Shown: positions 46,622-57,248, counted from the first letter of the stretch. The stretch: DNA of 64,000 nucleotides from Diogma glabrata (GCA_963693315.1 OY856186.1:456751217-456815216), one strand, 5' to 3'. Translations and numbers: made by a program. Notes: generated by a model from the sequence alone, not told the origin.

Positions 46622-46673
46622 TCATCCGGTGCTATCCAAGTCATCTAACCAACCAGAACGACCATTTTCTGTT
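46622..46673 (-). CDS. Candidate terminal coding exon of a host gene
   Basis: Read on the minus strand, a strong acceptor (ttctttgttttttctaaaat, then ttatttatag) is followed by ENGRSGWLDDLDSTG and a TGA stop at 46624-46622. The 50 bases are about 48 percent GC inside DNA that is near 80 percent AT, and the pyrimidine tract with a ctaaaat branch-like site is well placed. An ATTAAA-type signal follows near 46590 on the same strand. This suggests the last exon of a minus-strand gene whose other exons lie at higher coordinates, outside what I can recognise. The protein is not identified. Confidence 0.35.
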
Positions 46674-48589
46674 CTATAAATAAATTTTAGAAAAAACAAA
46701 GAATTAAAAAATATTTTTTTTTTTCGTGCTTTTTTTTTATTTAATAGAAAGCATAGTAAAACCGCGAAAGTTTTTTTTACGGGTTTTACTTTTTTCGTAA
46801 TTAAATGAAGTTATTTTCTTGTTTGAGGCTTTTATTATTATTATTATATCTCCGTATATATATGTATGTATCAGGATTTGCTTTTGTACTTTTTCTCATT
46901 CAGTTAGGTTTAATAGAAAGCTAAATAAAAAATAATACATTTAACTTTGAAATAGATCAAAATGAAGAAAAGAAAAATTTTATAAGAAAAAGGATCATAA
47001 AGTTTGTTTAATGTTTTATTAATGGAAGAAAATTGTTTTTGGTTTTATATAAAAGGATCTAAATTATAAATTAAATTGTGGATGAATTAAAATGAGTTTG
47101 ATGTTATATAATCCGTGTTGATTGGAAGTCGCAAAACTCAGTAAATTGTCGATAAAATCTATGACAAGTGACAACCCATTCTCACTTAATAACTCAACCC
47201 TATTTTCTTAGTCACAGAGTTTTGTCTATTTTGCAACATTTAGTTGAAAACTATTTCCTCGTTCCATCACCATTTTCGTTTTCTTAATTCTTATACTAAA
47301 TTCCAAACAAAAACAATGTAAATTTTATTGCCCTAACATTTTTATCTTAAACTCATTTTTGTCGTCGTCTTTTAACAATTTAATGAAGATTTAAAACTCT
47401 ATTTTTTATGATTATATCTTTTATAAGTTTAAAATTAAACTTATCTTAACTATTCCAGATTCAACTGTCACTAAATTAAAATGAAAAACAGTAAGAAATC
47501 GTGGAGAGAAAATAAAAGATTCAACCTCATTCCATAATGTGAGAAAATGTTTTATGAAATTGGGATTGTTCTCATGAGACGGATTTAAATAACTAATTGG
47601 TTAGAATTAATTGTTTAAAGTTAAACTAGATTAAAATAAATACTCTTATTTGTCTGCTGAGTTATGTCGTGGATGAAAACCGATCTGTAATCACAACCTG
47701 TATATTCTGTAAACTTTAACCTCATTAAAAAAATCCTTGCACCCCAAAAATATAAACGAAAACAATTACGGTATACTCTGAAAGTCTCAAAAATCTTTAA
47801 AAAACGAACATCCCACAAAGCACTCCATTAATAAACAATAATAATAATAACAATGAAAAATAAAATATTGAATTACGTTTTTATAACAGAAGAAGTAACA
47901 ACATTTTCTTTCTTGATTTAGTTAGAATGAGGAGAAGCACAATCATTTTTCTGTAACAAAATATCTTCTTCGAAAATAAAATCACTTCAAATTACTTTTT
48001 CATCTAAATTATCAACATTAAACTTTCGCTTTTCTTCTGCTTTTTAAGTATAAGACTAATTTTGTCAGGGACTACAAGTATAATGTAGGTACACTTTTAT
48101 TTTATTACTATGACCCTTCATGACATGATTTCCTTTATTTATTTGTATTTCTCTTCTCACACAATATCATCTGTAAACAGGAAAAAACGACGCAAGAATT
48201 GATACTTGAGTAGCGAAAGGGAAGTGAAACAAAATAAAATTAACTTACTTATGACTTGTGGAATCAAAACAAGCAAATGTTTTTATATGATGGGAAAATT
48301 AATAATGGAAAATGAGAAATATGAATACAGAAAGGAAAAAGATTAAAGAAGTGAAAATGATGATACTTAGACTTTTATAACGAAGTTTTAGTCAAGTGGT
48401 GGATAAAGATATATTTCAGTTTATAGAAGTTTTTATAAATTATAATGCTAAGTGGTATGAGTTTGTTTTATAAATTTTGATATGTTATGTTGGTATGTTT
48501 ATTTATTTTTTGGGAGTTTTATTATGAAAAAAATCATATCTAACATATTTTTTTAAAGAAGAGATACTAAATTTAACAATGCTACAGAC
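46674..48589. other. AT-rich DNA, nothing recognised
   Basis: Intron-like sequence with long T and A runs; no supported features. If the exon at 46622-46673 is real, this would be its upstream intron. Confidence 0.45.
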
Positions 48590-49710
48590 AACGTTTTTTT
48601 GCTTCACCACAATTTTAAATTTTGTGAAGTAATGCAATCTATCGTGAAAAAAAAATCTTACATACCCCAAATTTTGTTTTTTCTTTTGTTTTGGACCATC
48701 CTCTATCTAAATAGCCAATAACAATTTTGGTGTACGGCTGTGTGTGTGGGTGTGGGGTTTTGTGGGTGACCTTTCTGCATAGGATCTTGATGAAAATTTG
48801 TTAAATGATACAGGTTCACTTGAAAATGGAAGATCTGAATTCATTTCAAATTTGGACAAAATGGCGGGGGGTCTCCCGAACACCGCTCAGTTTAAATCTT
48901 GAATAATTTCTAATCCCGGCTTATGATCTTTTTAAAACTTAGTATATAAGGATTTAGTACAGTTTCTAATATTTCTGCATAAGCAACTTCCGGTTTGTCA
49001 CTTCCGGTTAAAAATATTATTTTCCAGGTGTTTATCCCTACTGTAGCCTACAATCGATTTTCATGAAACGTTGGTAAAAGCTTTCAACTAACATGAAAAA
49101 GATTTTATCAGCTTTTAGAGTACATTGGATAAAGGGTTGGGGGGTCCACCATACAACAGGTGGTTTTTCCAACAATGTTTTTAATTTTTATGTTTGTTGG
49201 GAGCATAAAACATTCATTCGTGAATGAATTTTGACGACACTTTGGAAAAAATGCAAACATGTATGACAAGGAACTGATCAGTGTTTAAGCGATAGTGAAC
49301 TAAATGGTGTACCCTGGAGCACCTGTTTTTTTGAAAGCTCAATTTATTTTGAGAAATAAAAATTTTAGGAGAAAATAAAAGTAGAACGCTGAGCAAATTA
49401 TAATTTATAGTTAATTTAGGAAATAGTTTTTAATTATATTAATTTTTAGTTCGATTCCATTGCAATGTGCATAATGCAAAAAAATTAAAGGTTATTGAAC
49501 AGCGTGCATATTTAATGTTTGAAGAACAAGCCGGGATATGAATAGTGACGTAGAAATGGATTTCGAAGGAAAAAAAATCGCTGATAATGTTGACGAAATG
49601 GCGATTGGAATAGATGACAAATAGCAGTGAAATAAAAATTAAATCATAAACCCTTTAATTTACAAATAATAATTTAGAAAATTTTTAAATAAGAAACCAA
49701 AAAATTTCCC
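48590..49710. repeat. Probable noncoding transposon remnant
   Basis: Starts with the imperfect hairpin cttcaccacaattttaaatt, then ttgtgaagtaatgcaatcta, also found in reverse at 37837-37905. It continues with a TG-rich run (48730-48765) and blocks of mixed composition (ggcggggggtctcccgaaca, cacttccggttaaaaat) unlike intron DNA. No coding frame fits. Probably a noncoding element, class unknown. Confidence 0.4.
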
Positions 49711-49714
49711 TAAT

Positions 49715-50440
49715 GAGCAATTCCACGTCACCGCAACAGCATTTGTTCTAGCATCCGGCTGACCCCCTCCGATTTCGATGAAATTTTATACACAGATAGC
49801 CAATGACGAAATAAAAATACCGTTTCTTTCGAAAAATGAAATTTCGCTCTGGGGATGATATAGAGCCACTCTATGGCAAAGTTTTAGGGGTTTGCGAAAC
49901 ATGAGTAAGTTTGAATATCGATTGCTAACGATTGACTTAACCGATGTCTTTTATAGCTCATAGGAAAGGTAATTAATAGGACTTATAAAAAAATTAGTTA
50001 AAATTGTTTAATAATTTTTTAAAACTGTGTTAAACTTAAAAAATATTTTCAAAGATGACGTTGTTAGGGGTACCCTCACTTTTACCACTTTTTTTCCAGA
50101 AAAAAATGTTTAATTAGTTCGTAATCTAAAACGAAAGTTTCCCAAGTATACAATTTCTCGTTTTGAAAATACAATTCTTACAAAATTTTAATTTCCGTTT
50201 TTTCAAATTTTTTTTTTAAATCCATTTTATTTAATTAAAACCGCCTGAATTCGTGTTTTATAGAAATTTAATTATTTTGAGGATACAAGCTAAGTATGCT
50301 TTTTACATAATTGACTTTTTCTCCCATTTCTACCTGTCCGAAATTAATTATAAATGAATGTACCTGAAATATATTAAAACTGATGCTGAGAAGTAAATAG
50401 TGAGAAAAATTATGTGAAATAAAATGCATGTTGTATTGAA
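49715..50440. repeat. Left terminal inverted repeat of the 6.9-kb element
   Basis: Inverted copy of 55851-56607. Contains a near-palindromic outer end and a block with cctcacttttaccactttttt. The two arms differ by scattered substitutions and small indels, including a larger difference at 49740-49765, so the insertion is not recent. Confidence 0.9.
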
Positions 50441-50559
50441 TTTATATAATAATTAACTTTTTATTTTATTCTAAGTTGTGTAATAAAAACAATATACATT
50501 TATTAATAATATAAAATAATATAAAAGAAATTAAAAATATAAAATAAATTTACATTGCA

Positions 50560-51490
50560 TATTAACGGCTTATCTGAAAAATCCTAGTTTTAGCTGGATT
50601 AGAATATATTTTTGTGAGCAATGTTTTTTCATCTTTGGGTATGAACGCATGAAATGATTGTGTACCTTTAATGGTTACCGTCTCTCTATACCTTGCTTCT
50701 AGCCGTGTTTTCATTTCTATATAATAATTTTACTGGTATATGCAAAATTCATTGTTGATTGCCATTTTGTTGCCCATTCATAAAGATCCATAGAGGTTTG
50801 AATAATATTCTTGTTAGACAAACTTTATCAATGAGTACCTTGTTTCAATGTACCTCCTATTCCATCACACGGTCCTGAAGTGCCACTCTGCGTCTATATT
50901 AAAATCTGGTTTGTGGTAACATAGATTTATAAAACTATATTTATTTTTATACTGAGATCAAGCACCATTAGTCATATAGACTTTTTTCTGGATGTTTTAT
51001 TTTATCTTTTATAAAATCAATCATTTGTGATATGAATAGATACACTATCACACTATCATGTTCAATTATATCAGACATAATGACAAAACCTAAGTGATCG
51101 ATACGTTGACTAGTAAGTGAATTATAATACATTAAAAACGGTTGTATCGTAGCTTGCGAATTATTACAATGATAACTTGAATCTTGAATGAAAAAAGAGC
51201 AATTTTCCGAAAAATCGCCAAGTACTAAGCACTATCCCGCTTTCAAGTTTGCTTTTGTGTTTTCCAAATACATGAACTGATGTCTTGCCATAAAATGGTG
51301 AGGTATTAATAATTTTATCCTGTGTGTTAATTTATGTATAAATGCTGAAGAAGAATCGATGAACGTGTCAAAATTGCATCGATCAGTGGTATTCCATTGC
51401 ATGTATTTCACCTCAAAAATTCCATTAGTTTTATAACTTTCATGTAATTTATCAGCCTGTTCTGTTAGATTTTCAACACATTCCACACAT
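50560..51490 (-). pseudogene. Transposase-like gene remnant inside the 6.9-kb element
   Basis: Minus strand from 51486: MECVENLTEQADKLHESY, YMQWNTTDRCNFDTFID, HHFMARHQFMYLENTKANL, a stop, then LGDFSENCSFFIQD, NNSQATIQPFLMYYN, FVIMSDIIEHDSVIVYLF (51240-51020). In shifted frames SQYKNKYSFINLCYH (about 50960-50910), DAEWHF, then GPCDGIGGTLK (about 50870-50840), and finally ARYRE and HAFIPKDEK-like sequence near 50680-50600. This order, with Gly/Ala-Asp-Phe-Ser-Glu-Asn, Asn-Asn-Ser-Gln-Ala-Thr-Ile, a Ser-Asp-Gly-x-x-x-Gln-Tyr-Lys-Asn region and Pro-Cys-Asp-Gly-[Val/Ile]-Gly-Gly-Thr, is that of an uncharacterised protein family common in insects and other animals. Its Asp-rich motifs and position between long inverted repeats make it a likely DDE-type transposase. 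Stops and shifts show it is dead. The N-terminal part is missing. Confidence 0.72.
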
Positions 51491-51540
51491 TGACATTCAT
51501 AATGTTATTTACCACAACTAACAAATTTCATTTCACCATA

Positions 51541-51670
51541 TACCAGAAAATTATTATATAGAAATGAAATCACGGCTAGAAGCCAGATACAGAGAGGCTG
51601 TTACTATAAAAGGTATACAATCATTTCATGCGTTCATACCCAAAGATGAAAAAACATTGCTTTTACTTTC
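51541..51670 (+). pseudogene. Second, inverted copy of the transposase C-terminal segment
   Basis: Forward strand reads EMKSRLEARYREAVTIKG, then IQSFHAFIPKDEKTLLLLS, the same segment that lies on the minus strand near 50600-50720. The surrounding 51538-51790 is the inverted copy of 50455-50745. This copy keeps a cleaner frame than the one attached to the gene. Confidence 0.6.
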
Positions 51671-51906
51671 AGATATGCAATGTAAATTTATTTTATATTT
51701 TTAATTTCTTTTATATTATTTTATATTATTAATAAATACAATACATTTATTAATAATATAAAATAATATTACACAACTTAGAATAAAAAGGAAATGTTAA
51801 TCATCATCATCCATAATATAATAGCCGTGAGTCTATCCTTCTACTACGAGCGTAACGTTCAATCTTTATCTATCCTTTAGTCTATCGTTTTACTAATGTT
51901 CAAATT

Positions 51907-51970
51907 GCAATATGGGTAGCACGCTCGACTGATGATCTATAGGTTGGAAGTTCGAATCCTGGTTGTTGCA
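51907..51970 (+). repeat. tRNA-like relic (SINE head or tRNA pseudogene)
   Basis: Starts GCAATAT and ends GTTGTTGC, which can pair as an acceptor stem with one mismatch and one G-T pair. It has gggtagcacgctcgac (A-box-like) and agttcgaatcc at 51949-51959 (B box, one base from GGTTCGAATCC). Only 64 bases long, about 8 short of a normal tRNA, and the T stem does not pair well. A T run follows. Most likely a decayed tRNA-derived SINE head. Confidence 0.5.
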
Positions 51971-52019
51971 CATTTTTTTTTTATTTTTTTTTTAAATAAC
52001 ATTAAAATTATTGTTTTTT

Positions 52020-52330
52020 TACACACTTTTATTTTATTCATACATACATTTCGTTTTACGGTAATGCAATTTGATCGATAATGCAGTTTTTATAGCATTT
52101 TATTGCACTGTCATTTCCCGTTTCGTTCAAATTATTATAATGTCGATATTAACAAGAAAATTAATTAGTTTTTTGACAGGCAGTGCTAAAAATCATATAA
52201 TAGTAGTTTCCGATAATTATTTGCCATAATTTAATTCCTGTGAACTAAAATAAGGAAAAAAAAAACTATACTATTTGAGTATTTCTCTTGCAATATAACA
52301 GCTTTATCATAAAAGATCGTGTGTCGTCAT
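52020..52330. repeat. Diverged direct repeat of about 310 bp, first copy
   Basis: Shares cgtttcgttcaaat, cgatattaa(c/t)aagaaaatt, gacag(g/a)(c/t)agtgctaaaa and atcata(t/g)aa with 55265-55605. Both copies are inside the 6.9-kb element. The first follows the tRNA-like relic directly and could be its SINE body. Confidence 0.65.
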
Positions 52331-52864
52331 TTTGTTTAGTTAATTGAAGTTTTAATAAAAACTAGAATGCATTCAGGGGATTTTCTTTTAATTAAGTTAC
52401 ATAATACATATAATTATAATTATAGTTTTTGTTGATGTTTTATTAATTAAATCTTTTTTATTTTGAATTAGTCACAAGATATGTAATATTTATTATGAAA
52501 AATAGTTCGAATTTCGAAAGTATCATAAACCTTTTTTAAAGGAATAATTTTTACATTGAATAGTAAAGTTAGTAGATGGTTTTTATAATAAGTTTATTAA
52601 ATAAGAAAAGAGGAAACAAATTGATGAAAGTACATAAATAAAGGTCTATTTCCTCACTTTTTGACACAACATTTCGTAAAATACTCTCTCCAATTAAATT
52701 ATACAATTTAAATGTAGATCAGCAAGATGTTAAACAATGAGTATTGGGTAATTTTTCTGTTCCGGTGTTCACCGCAAAAGCGCTATATGAGAAAAAAATC
52801 ACAAAATTTACAAAGGATTGTATACCAAACACAACTTCCAATAATTTTAAAAATTGTCATATAT

Positions 52865-53000
52865 AATATCACGAGTCGTCAAATAATAGTCGATTATTTT
52901 TCATAATCATTATTACGAATGTCATTTGAGGTTTGACCTCAAATGGCATGAGTGGTAATGTTGAAAAATAATCGACTAATAATTTGATGACGAGTTGTAT
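52865..53000. mobile_element. Palindromic miniature element (fold-back), about 135 bp
   Basis: Left arm cacgagtcgtcaaataatag, inner gtcatttgaggt, right arm inverted (acctcaaatggc and ttatttgatgacgagt-like sequence), with a 3-base centre. It shares the terminal motif AATAYCACGAGTC with the two hairpins at 53389 and 53996. Confidence 0.8.
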
Positions 53001-53388
53001 TTAGCAGACAATTTAACGAACAGAAATAGTAACATTATTTCATACAACATAATCCTTTGTTGTCAAACAAAATTAAATATTATTTCATCTTAGGAGGCGC
53101 ATAAATGATATAAATTTGTAATTTATTTTGACAAATAAACATAAACATGCAATCAATTATGAATGAAAACGGACATTTTTACTATTTGCAAATTGCATTT
53201 TCACATAATTTTGTATGTGCATTTTTGTTTTAAATTAATATATTAAGTAGGCGGAAAATATTCGCTGTTCCTTCCTACCAGAAAAAAATAATCGAAACAA
53301 ATCGTTTTGATTTGCTAAAAATTAGTAAATGAAGCGTTTTGATTGGACCTTATTGAAACTTTATTTATTGAGTTGAATTGTCGGTTGT

Positions 53389-53599
53389 AATACCACGAGT
53401 CATTGAAATTTTTTCGAAAATTTTTTGATTTTACGAATTAAATTATTTAGCAACACTGCGAATCAAAGCGCACAATAAACCACGAGTCCGAAGGACGAGT
53501 GGTTTAAGTAGTGGTTTGATTGAGCAGTGTTGCTTAAAAATAATTTAATGAGTAAAATTGAAAAATTTTAGACAAAAATTTCAATGAAGAGTGGTATTT
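53389..53599. mobile_element. Palindromic miniature element, copy 1 of the tandem pair
   Basis: About 210 bp that fold end to end: aataccacgagtcattgaaa at the left pairs with the inverted tttcaatgaagagtggtatt at the right. The centre is ccacgagtcc-gaa-ggacgagtgg. A long hairpin, coding for nothing. Confidence 0.8.
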
Positions 53600-53995
53600 A
53601 ATGAGATAATTTTTTTTAAATTATAATTTTATTTAAAAGATAATAATTATTAGTTTCTAAATAAAGTTTTTTCTACAAATTATTAAGCTTATAAAAAATT
53701 ATGTAAAATTGCAAATAATAAAAATGTCCGTTTTCATTCATAAATGATTGCTTGTTTATGTTTATTTGTCAAACATAAATTACAAATTTATAGCATTTAT
53801 GCGCCTACTAAGATAAAATTATATTTCATTTTGTTAGAAGAAAAAATGACAACAAAGAATTTTCATAACGACAAAGCAAAATTATCGACGACAAGAAGAA
53901 TTGCCGACAGTAAAAACAAAGCCTACTGTTTAAATACCATAGTTTGTATGAATGAAAAATAAAATATCTGACAGCAAAAAAAAATTATCGGTTGT

Positions 53996-54206
53996 AATAC
54001 CACGAGTCATTGAAATTTTTTCGAAAATTTTTTGATTTTACGAATTAAATTATTTAGCAACACTGCGAATCAAAGCGCACAATAAACCACGAGTCCGAAG
54101 GACGAGTGGTTTAAGTAGTGGTTTGATTGAGCAGTGTTGCTTAAAAATAATTTAATGAGTAAAATTGAAAAATTTTAGACAAAAATTTCAATGAAGAGTG
54201 GTATTT
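53996..54206. mobile_element. Palindromic miniature element, copy 2 of the tandem pair
   Basis: Nearly identical to 53389-53599, lying 607 bases downstream as part of the tandem duplication. Confidence 0.8.
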
Positions 54207-54594
54207 AATGAGATAATTTTTTTTAAATTATAATTTTATTTAAAAGATAATAATTATTAGTTTCTAAATAAAGTTTTTTCTACAAATTATTCAGCTTATA
54301 AAAAATTATGTAAAATTGCAAATAATAAAAATGTCCGTTTTCATTCATAAATGATTGCTTGTTTATGTTTATTTGTCAAACATAAATTACAAATTTATAG
54401 CATTTATGCGCCTACTAAGATAAAATTATATTTCATTTCGTTAGAAAAAAATATGACAACAAAGAATTTTCATAACGACAAAGCAAAATTATCGACGACA
54501 AGAAGAATTGCCGACAGCAAAAACAAAGCCTACTGTTTGAATACCATAGTTTGTATGAATCAAAAATAAAATATCTGACAGCAAAAAAAAATTA

Positions 54595-55264
54595 TCAATG
54601 AAATTTTTCGTTGTACTAAAATTTAAAATTTTTAATTTGCTTATTGAATATATTGAATATATTAAGCATAATTTATGTAAAATGTATTTTAGCTAGCACA
54701 TAAAAACACGAAAATTTTCATATTACTTTGCATGGAAATTCTAGACAGTTTTAATTTTGCTTTTGGACTTATATAGGTAAAAAGATATATATAGTACTAT
54801 TATGCTTGATTTAGAGTAATTAATATACTTCACAAACAAACTTAAATCGTTTATAGCAAAAACACGAGAAATTTCATAAAGAATTTTTTAAATGATTATA
54901 GTTGTGTTTTGTATGTAAGCCAATATAAATTTTTGGAAATTTCTTTCTTATTTCCCCTTTCTAGCGCTATTATGGCAGAACCAGAACCAGAAAATTGTTC
55001 TATAGAACAGCGAACATAACAGCATAGAAAAATATAGATTTTTAACAATTTTTAAAAACAATGTAGGTTGAAAACATTTGATATTTTTGGGACAAAAAAC
55101 AGTTTGGGTTATAATATACATTTTCAAACATTTAATAATTTAAACCGATTTAATAAAATGAACTTTAAGAAACTCAGTACGAAATTTCGTTGTCATTGCC
55201 AATGTAAGGGGTTGTGAGAAAGGTTCAGGGCTCAACGCGAACCCTATATTTAATTTTTATTGTT
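54595..55264. other. AT-rich part of the 6.9-kb element
   Basis: No coding sequence or repeat identified; the short string ccagaaccagaaaattgttc near 54982 is only a local duplication. Confidence 0.5.
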
Positions 55265-55605
55265 TTGGTTTATTTTTTTATAGAACATAAATATTATTCC
55301 TTTTATTCATAAAAATTCCATTTACGGCATTTAAATTTCTCGACAATGTAGTTTTTCAAAATTATTGCTATAATTGTCTTTTGGCCGTTTCGTTCAAATT
55401 TATATCGTTTCGATATTAATAAGAAAATTAATTATTTATATGACAGATAGTGCTAAAAATCATAGAATATTTTTTTTCCATCATTATTTTTGCATAGCTT
55501 CATTTTCTGTAAATAAAATATAGAAGAACAAAAGCTGCTATTTCAGTATTTTCTTATTATTATTATTTTCAACCATTTGTCATTGATCGTATAAAAATTT
55601 ATCGT
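55265..55605. repeat. Diverged direct repeat of about 310 bp, second copy
   Basis: Partner of 52020-52330 in the same orientation, roughly 75-80 percent alike by eye. No recognisable tRNA-like head precedes it. Confidence 0.65.
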
Positions 55606-55740
55606 AAACCTCACGATGGTTTTTGTAGAATTATAGTTAAGCAGAAGGTGCACACAGAATAGATTAGAAGAGGTTATGATGGATGGTACTTAGTAGTTGT
55701 ATCAAAGCCGGATGAAAAGAGCAAGAGTGTATTGGTGTGT

Positions 55741-55780
55741 GAAGGGAGGGGGAAAGGCGGGGGAGGGGGTGGAGGGCGGA
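55741..55780 (+). repeat. G-rich tract with quadruplex potential
   Basis: Several runs of three to five G (gggagggggaaaggc, then gggggagggggtggaggg) on the plus strand, unique in an AT-rich window. It lies next to the palindrome at 55781. Confidence 0.75.
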
Positions 55781-55847
55781 GCCTATGGGATACCCAAGAA
55801 TGCCCTAGTTATTATATAACTAGGGTATTCTTGGGTATCCCATAGGC
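55781..55847. repeat. Near-perfect 67-bp palindrome
   Basis: gcctatgggatacccaagaa pairs with ttcttgggtatcccataggc, continued by ccctagtta/taactaggg, with a short AT loop and only one non-Watson-Crick position. It adjoins the inner edge of the right terminal repeat. Confidence 0.92.
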
Positions 55848-55850
55848 CAC

Positions 55851-56607
55851 TTCAATACAACATGCATTTTATTTCACATAATTTTTCTCACTTTTTACTT
55901 TTCAGCATCAGTTTTAACATATTTCAGGTACATTCATTTATAATTAATTTCGGACAGGTAGAAATGGGAGAAAAAGTCAATTATGTAAAAAAGCATCCAC
56001 ACCCTCAAATTTGTTTTTTAATTTATTCCATTCATTTTTAATAGTGGTAATTACAAACATGAGTCCTTAGCTAGAAAAATTCAGGCGGTTTTAGTTAAAT
56101 AAAATGCGTCTAAAAAAAAATTTGAAAAAACGGAAATTAAAATTTTGTAAGAATTGTATTTTCAAAACGAGAAATTATATGCTTAGGAAACTTTCGTTTT
56201 AGATTACGAACTAATTAAACATTTTTTTTCTGAAAAAAAAGCGGTAAAAGTGAGGGTACCCCCAACAGAGCCATCCTTGAAAATATTTTTTAAGTTTAAC
56301 ATAGTTTTAAAAAATTATTAAACAATTTTAACTAATTTTTTTATAAGTCCTATTAATTACCTTTCCTATGAGCTGTAAATGACTTAAATCGGTTAAGTCA
56401 ATCGTTAGCAATCGATATTCAAACTTACTCATGTTTCGCAAACCCCTAAAACTTTGCCATAGAGTGGCTCTATATCATCCCCAGAGCGAAATTTCATTTT
56501 TCGAAAGAAACAGTATTTTTATTTTGTCATTGACTATCTGTGTATGAAATTTCATCGAAATCATAGAGGGTCGGGAACATCGATGTTGCGGTGACGTGGA
56601 ATTGCTC
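55851..56607. repeat. Right terminal inverted repeat of the 6.9-kb element
   Basis: Inverted copy of 49715-50440, about 30 bases longer because of small indels. Its inner edge abuts the 67-bp palindrome at 55781-55847. Confidence 0.9.
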
Positions 56608-56611
56608 TAAT

Positions 56612-57246
56612 TAGGTATTCAATGATTATTAAGAAATGTTAAAATTTTGTGAAATGTGTAAAAGGAAAGGAAAGCAGTAGTTGGTTTAAATGCGGTTTCA
56701 AATTTAATTTTGTTTGATTCACAATGAAAAATTTTTAGAAATTGAACTTGAATATAGTCAATATAGTCAACAACAGCACAACCCAAATATAAAATCAGTT
56801 ATGAACTTTACTAAAACGACTAACTATCAGAGATTCTGGTTCAGTTATTTTGGATATGTTACAGAAAAACTTAATGAATTAGTATCACAATTAACGAAAA
56901 AAGCTTTTTAAAAGACATTAATTTATATTATAAACTTGTTTAGCCGGGTTTAAAATTTTATATTTTATTATTTTGTTTTTCCTCAATTTACAAAAATTAA
57001 GGAAAAGCAAAAAAAAAAATTGAGGAAAAACAAAATAATAAAATATAAGACATTAATAGAATAATTAATAGAATAGAAATGTTCCCCATTCTATGAATTC
57101 ACACAAAGTATTGTCTAGAAATTTAATGCAAAAAATCCCATATAATGTAAAAGCATTTCCATAATATGGAGTCTAATGACAGTGGAAAAATTCAACTTAA
57201 GTAAAAAATAATTAAGTGATGAAGAAGTTTCAACTTTGAAATTGTC
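56612..57246. other. AT-rich spacer with a small palindrome
   Basis: A self-complementary stretch lies at about 56950-57047 (tattttattattttgttttt, cctcaatt, then aattgagg and aaaacaaaataataaaata), stem over 30 bp with an A/T-rich loop. No gene is supported, although 56714-56911 is open and unremarkable. Confidence 0.55.
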
Positions 57247-57248
57247 AT

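Larger units (their letters stand above)
50455..51790. repeat. Inner inverted repeat pair (50455-50745 and 51538-51790)
   Basis: Both arms contain tttcatgcgttcatacccaa or its complement, tctatataataatttt-type strings and the AT-rich tail with ataaaataat and acaacttagaataaaa. The arms flank the transposase-like gene at about 0.8 kb spacing, forming an inverted structure nested within the terminal repeats. Confidence 0.8.
53381..54594. repeat. Tandem duplication of 607 bp, nearly identical
   Basis: Copies 53381-53987 and 53988-54594 differ at only a handful of positions (for example ttgttagaagaaa versus tcgttagaaaaaa), so the duplication is much younger than the decay of the surrounding element. 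Each copy has the hairpin element and a 72-codon open frame (53744-53962 and 54351-54569). A stretch of about 130 bases at the end of each hairpin half also occurs inverted at 53085-53215. Confidence 0.92.
49711..56611. mobile_element. 6.9-kb DNA transposon with long inverted repeats
   Basis: Terminal inverted repeats at 49715-50440 and 55851-56607 start with GAGCAATTCCACGTCACCGC on each strand and are well conserved (for example ctctggggatgatatagagc and gactttttctcccatttcta). TAAT lies directly outside both ends (49711-49714 and 56608-56611), a 4-bp target duplication. Counting the first G as flank instead would give 6-bp flanks ctaatg and ctaatt. Inside are a decayed transposase-like gene (50560-51490), a second inverted pair, fold-back elements, a 607-bp tandem duplication and a tRNA-like relic. 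The 4-bp duplication and long inverted repeats would suit the Sola superfamily; the AG start and 6-bp reading would suit Maverick/Polinton. I prefer the first and did not test either. Confidence 0.85.

Noticed and set aside
51907..51970. A functional tRNA gene
   Set aside because: About 8 bases too short with a poor T stem; better explained as a SINE head or pseudogene.
53744..54569. Two matching 72-codon open frames in the tandem duplication
   Set aside because: Conservation is explained by the recent 607-bp duplication. The frame has no motif, and the same DNA occurs inverted and broken at 53085-53215.
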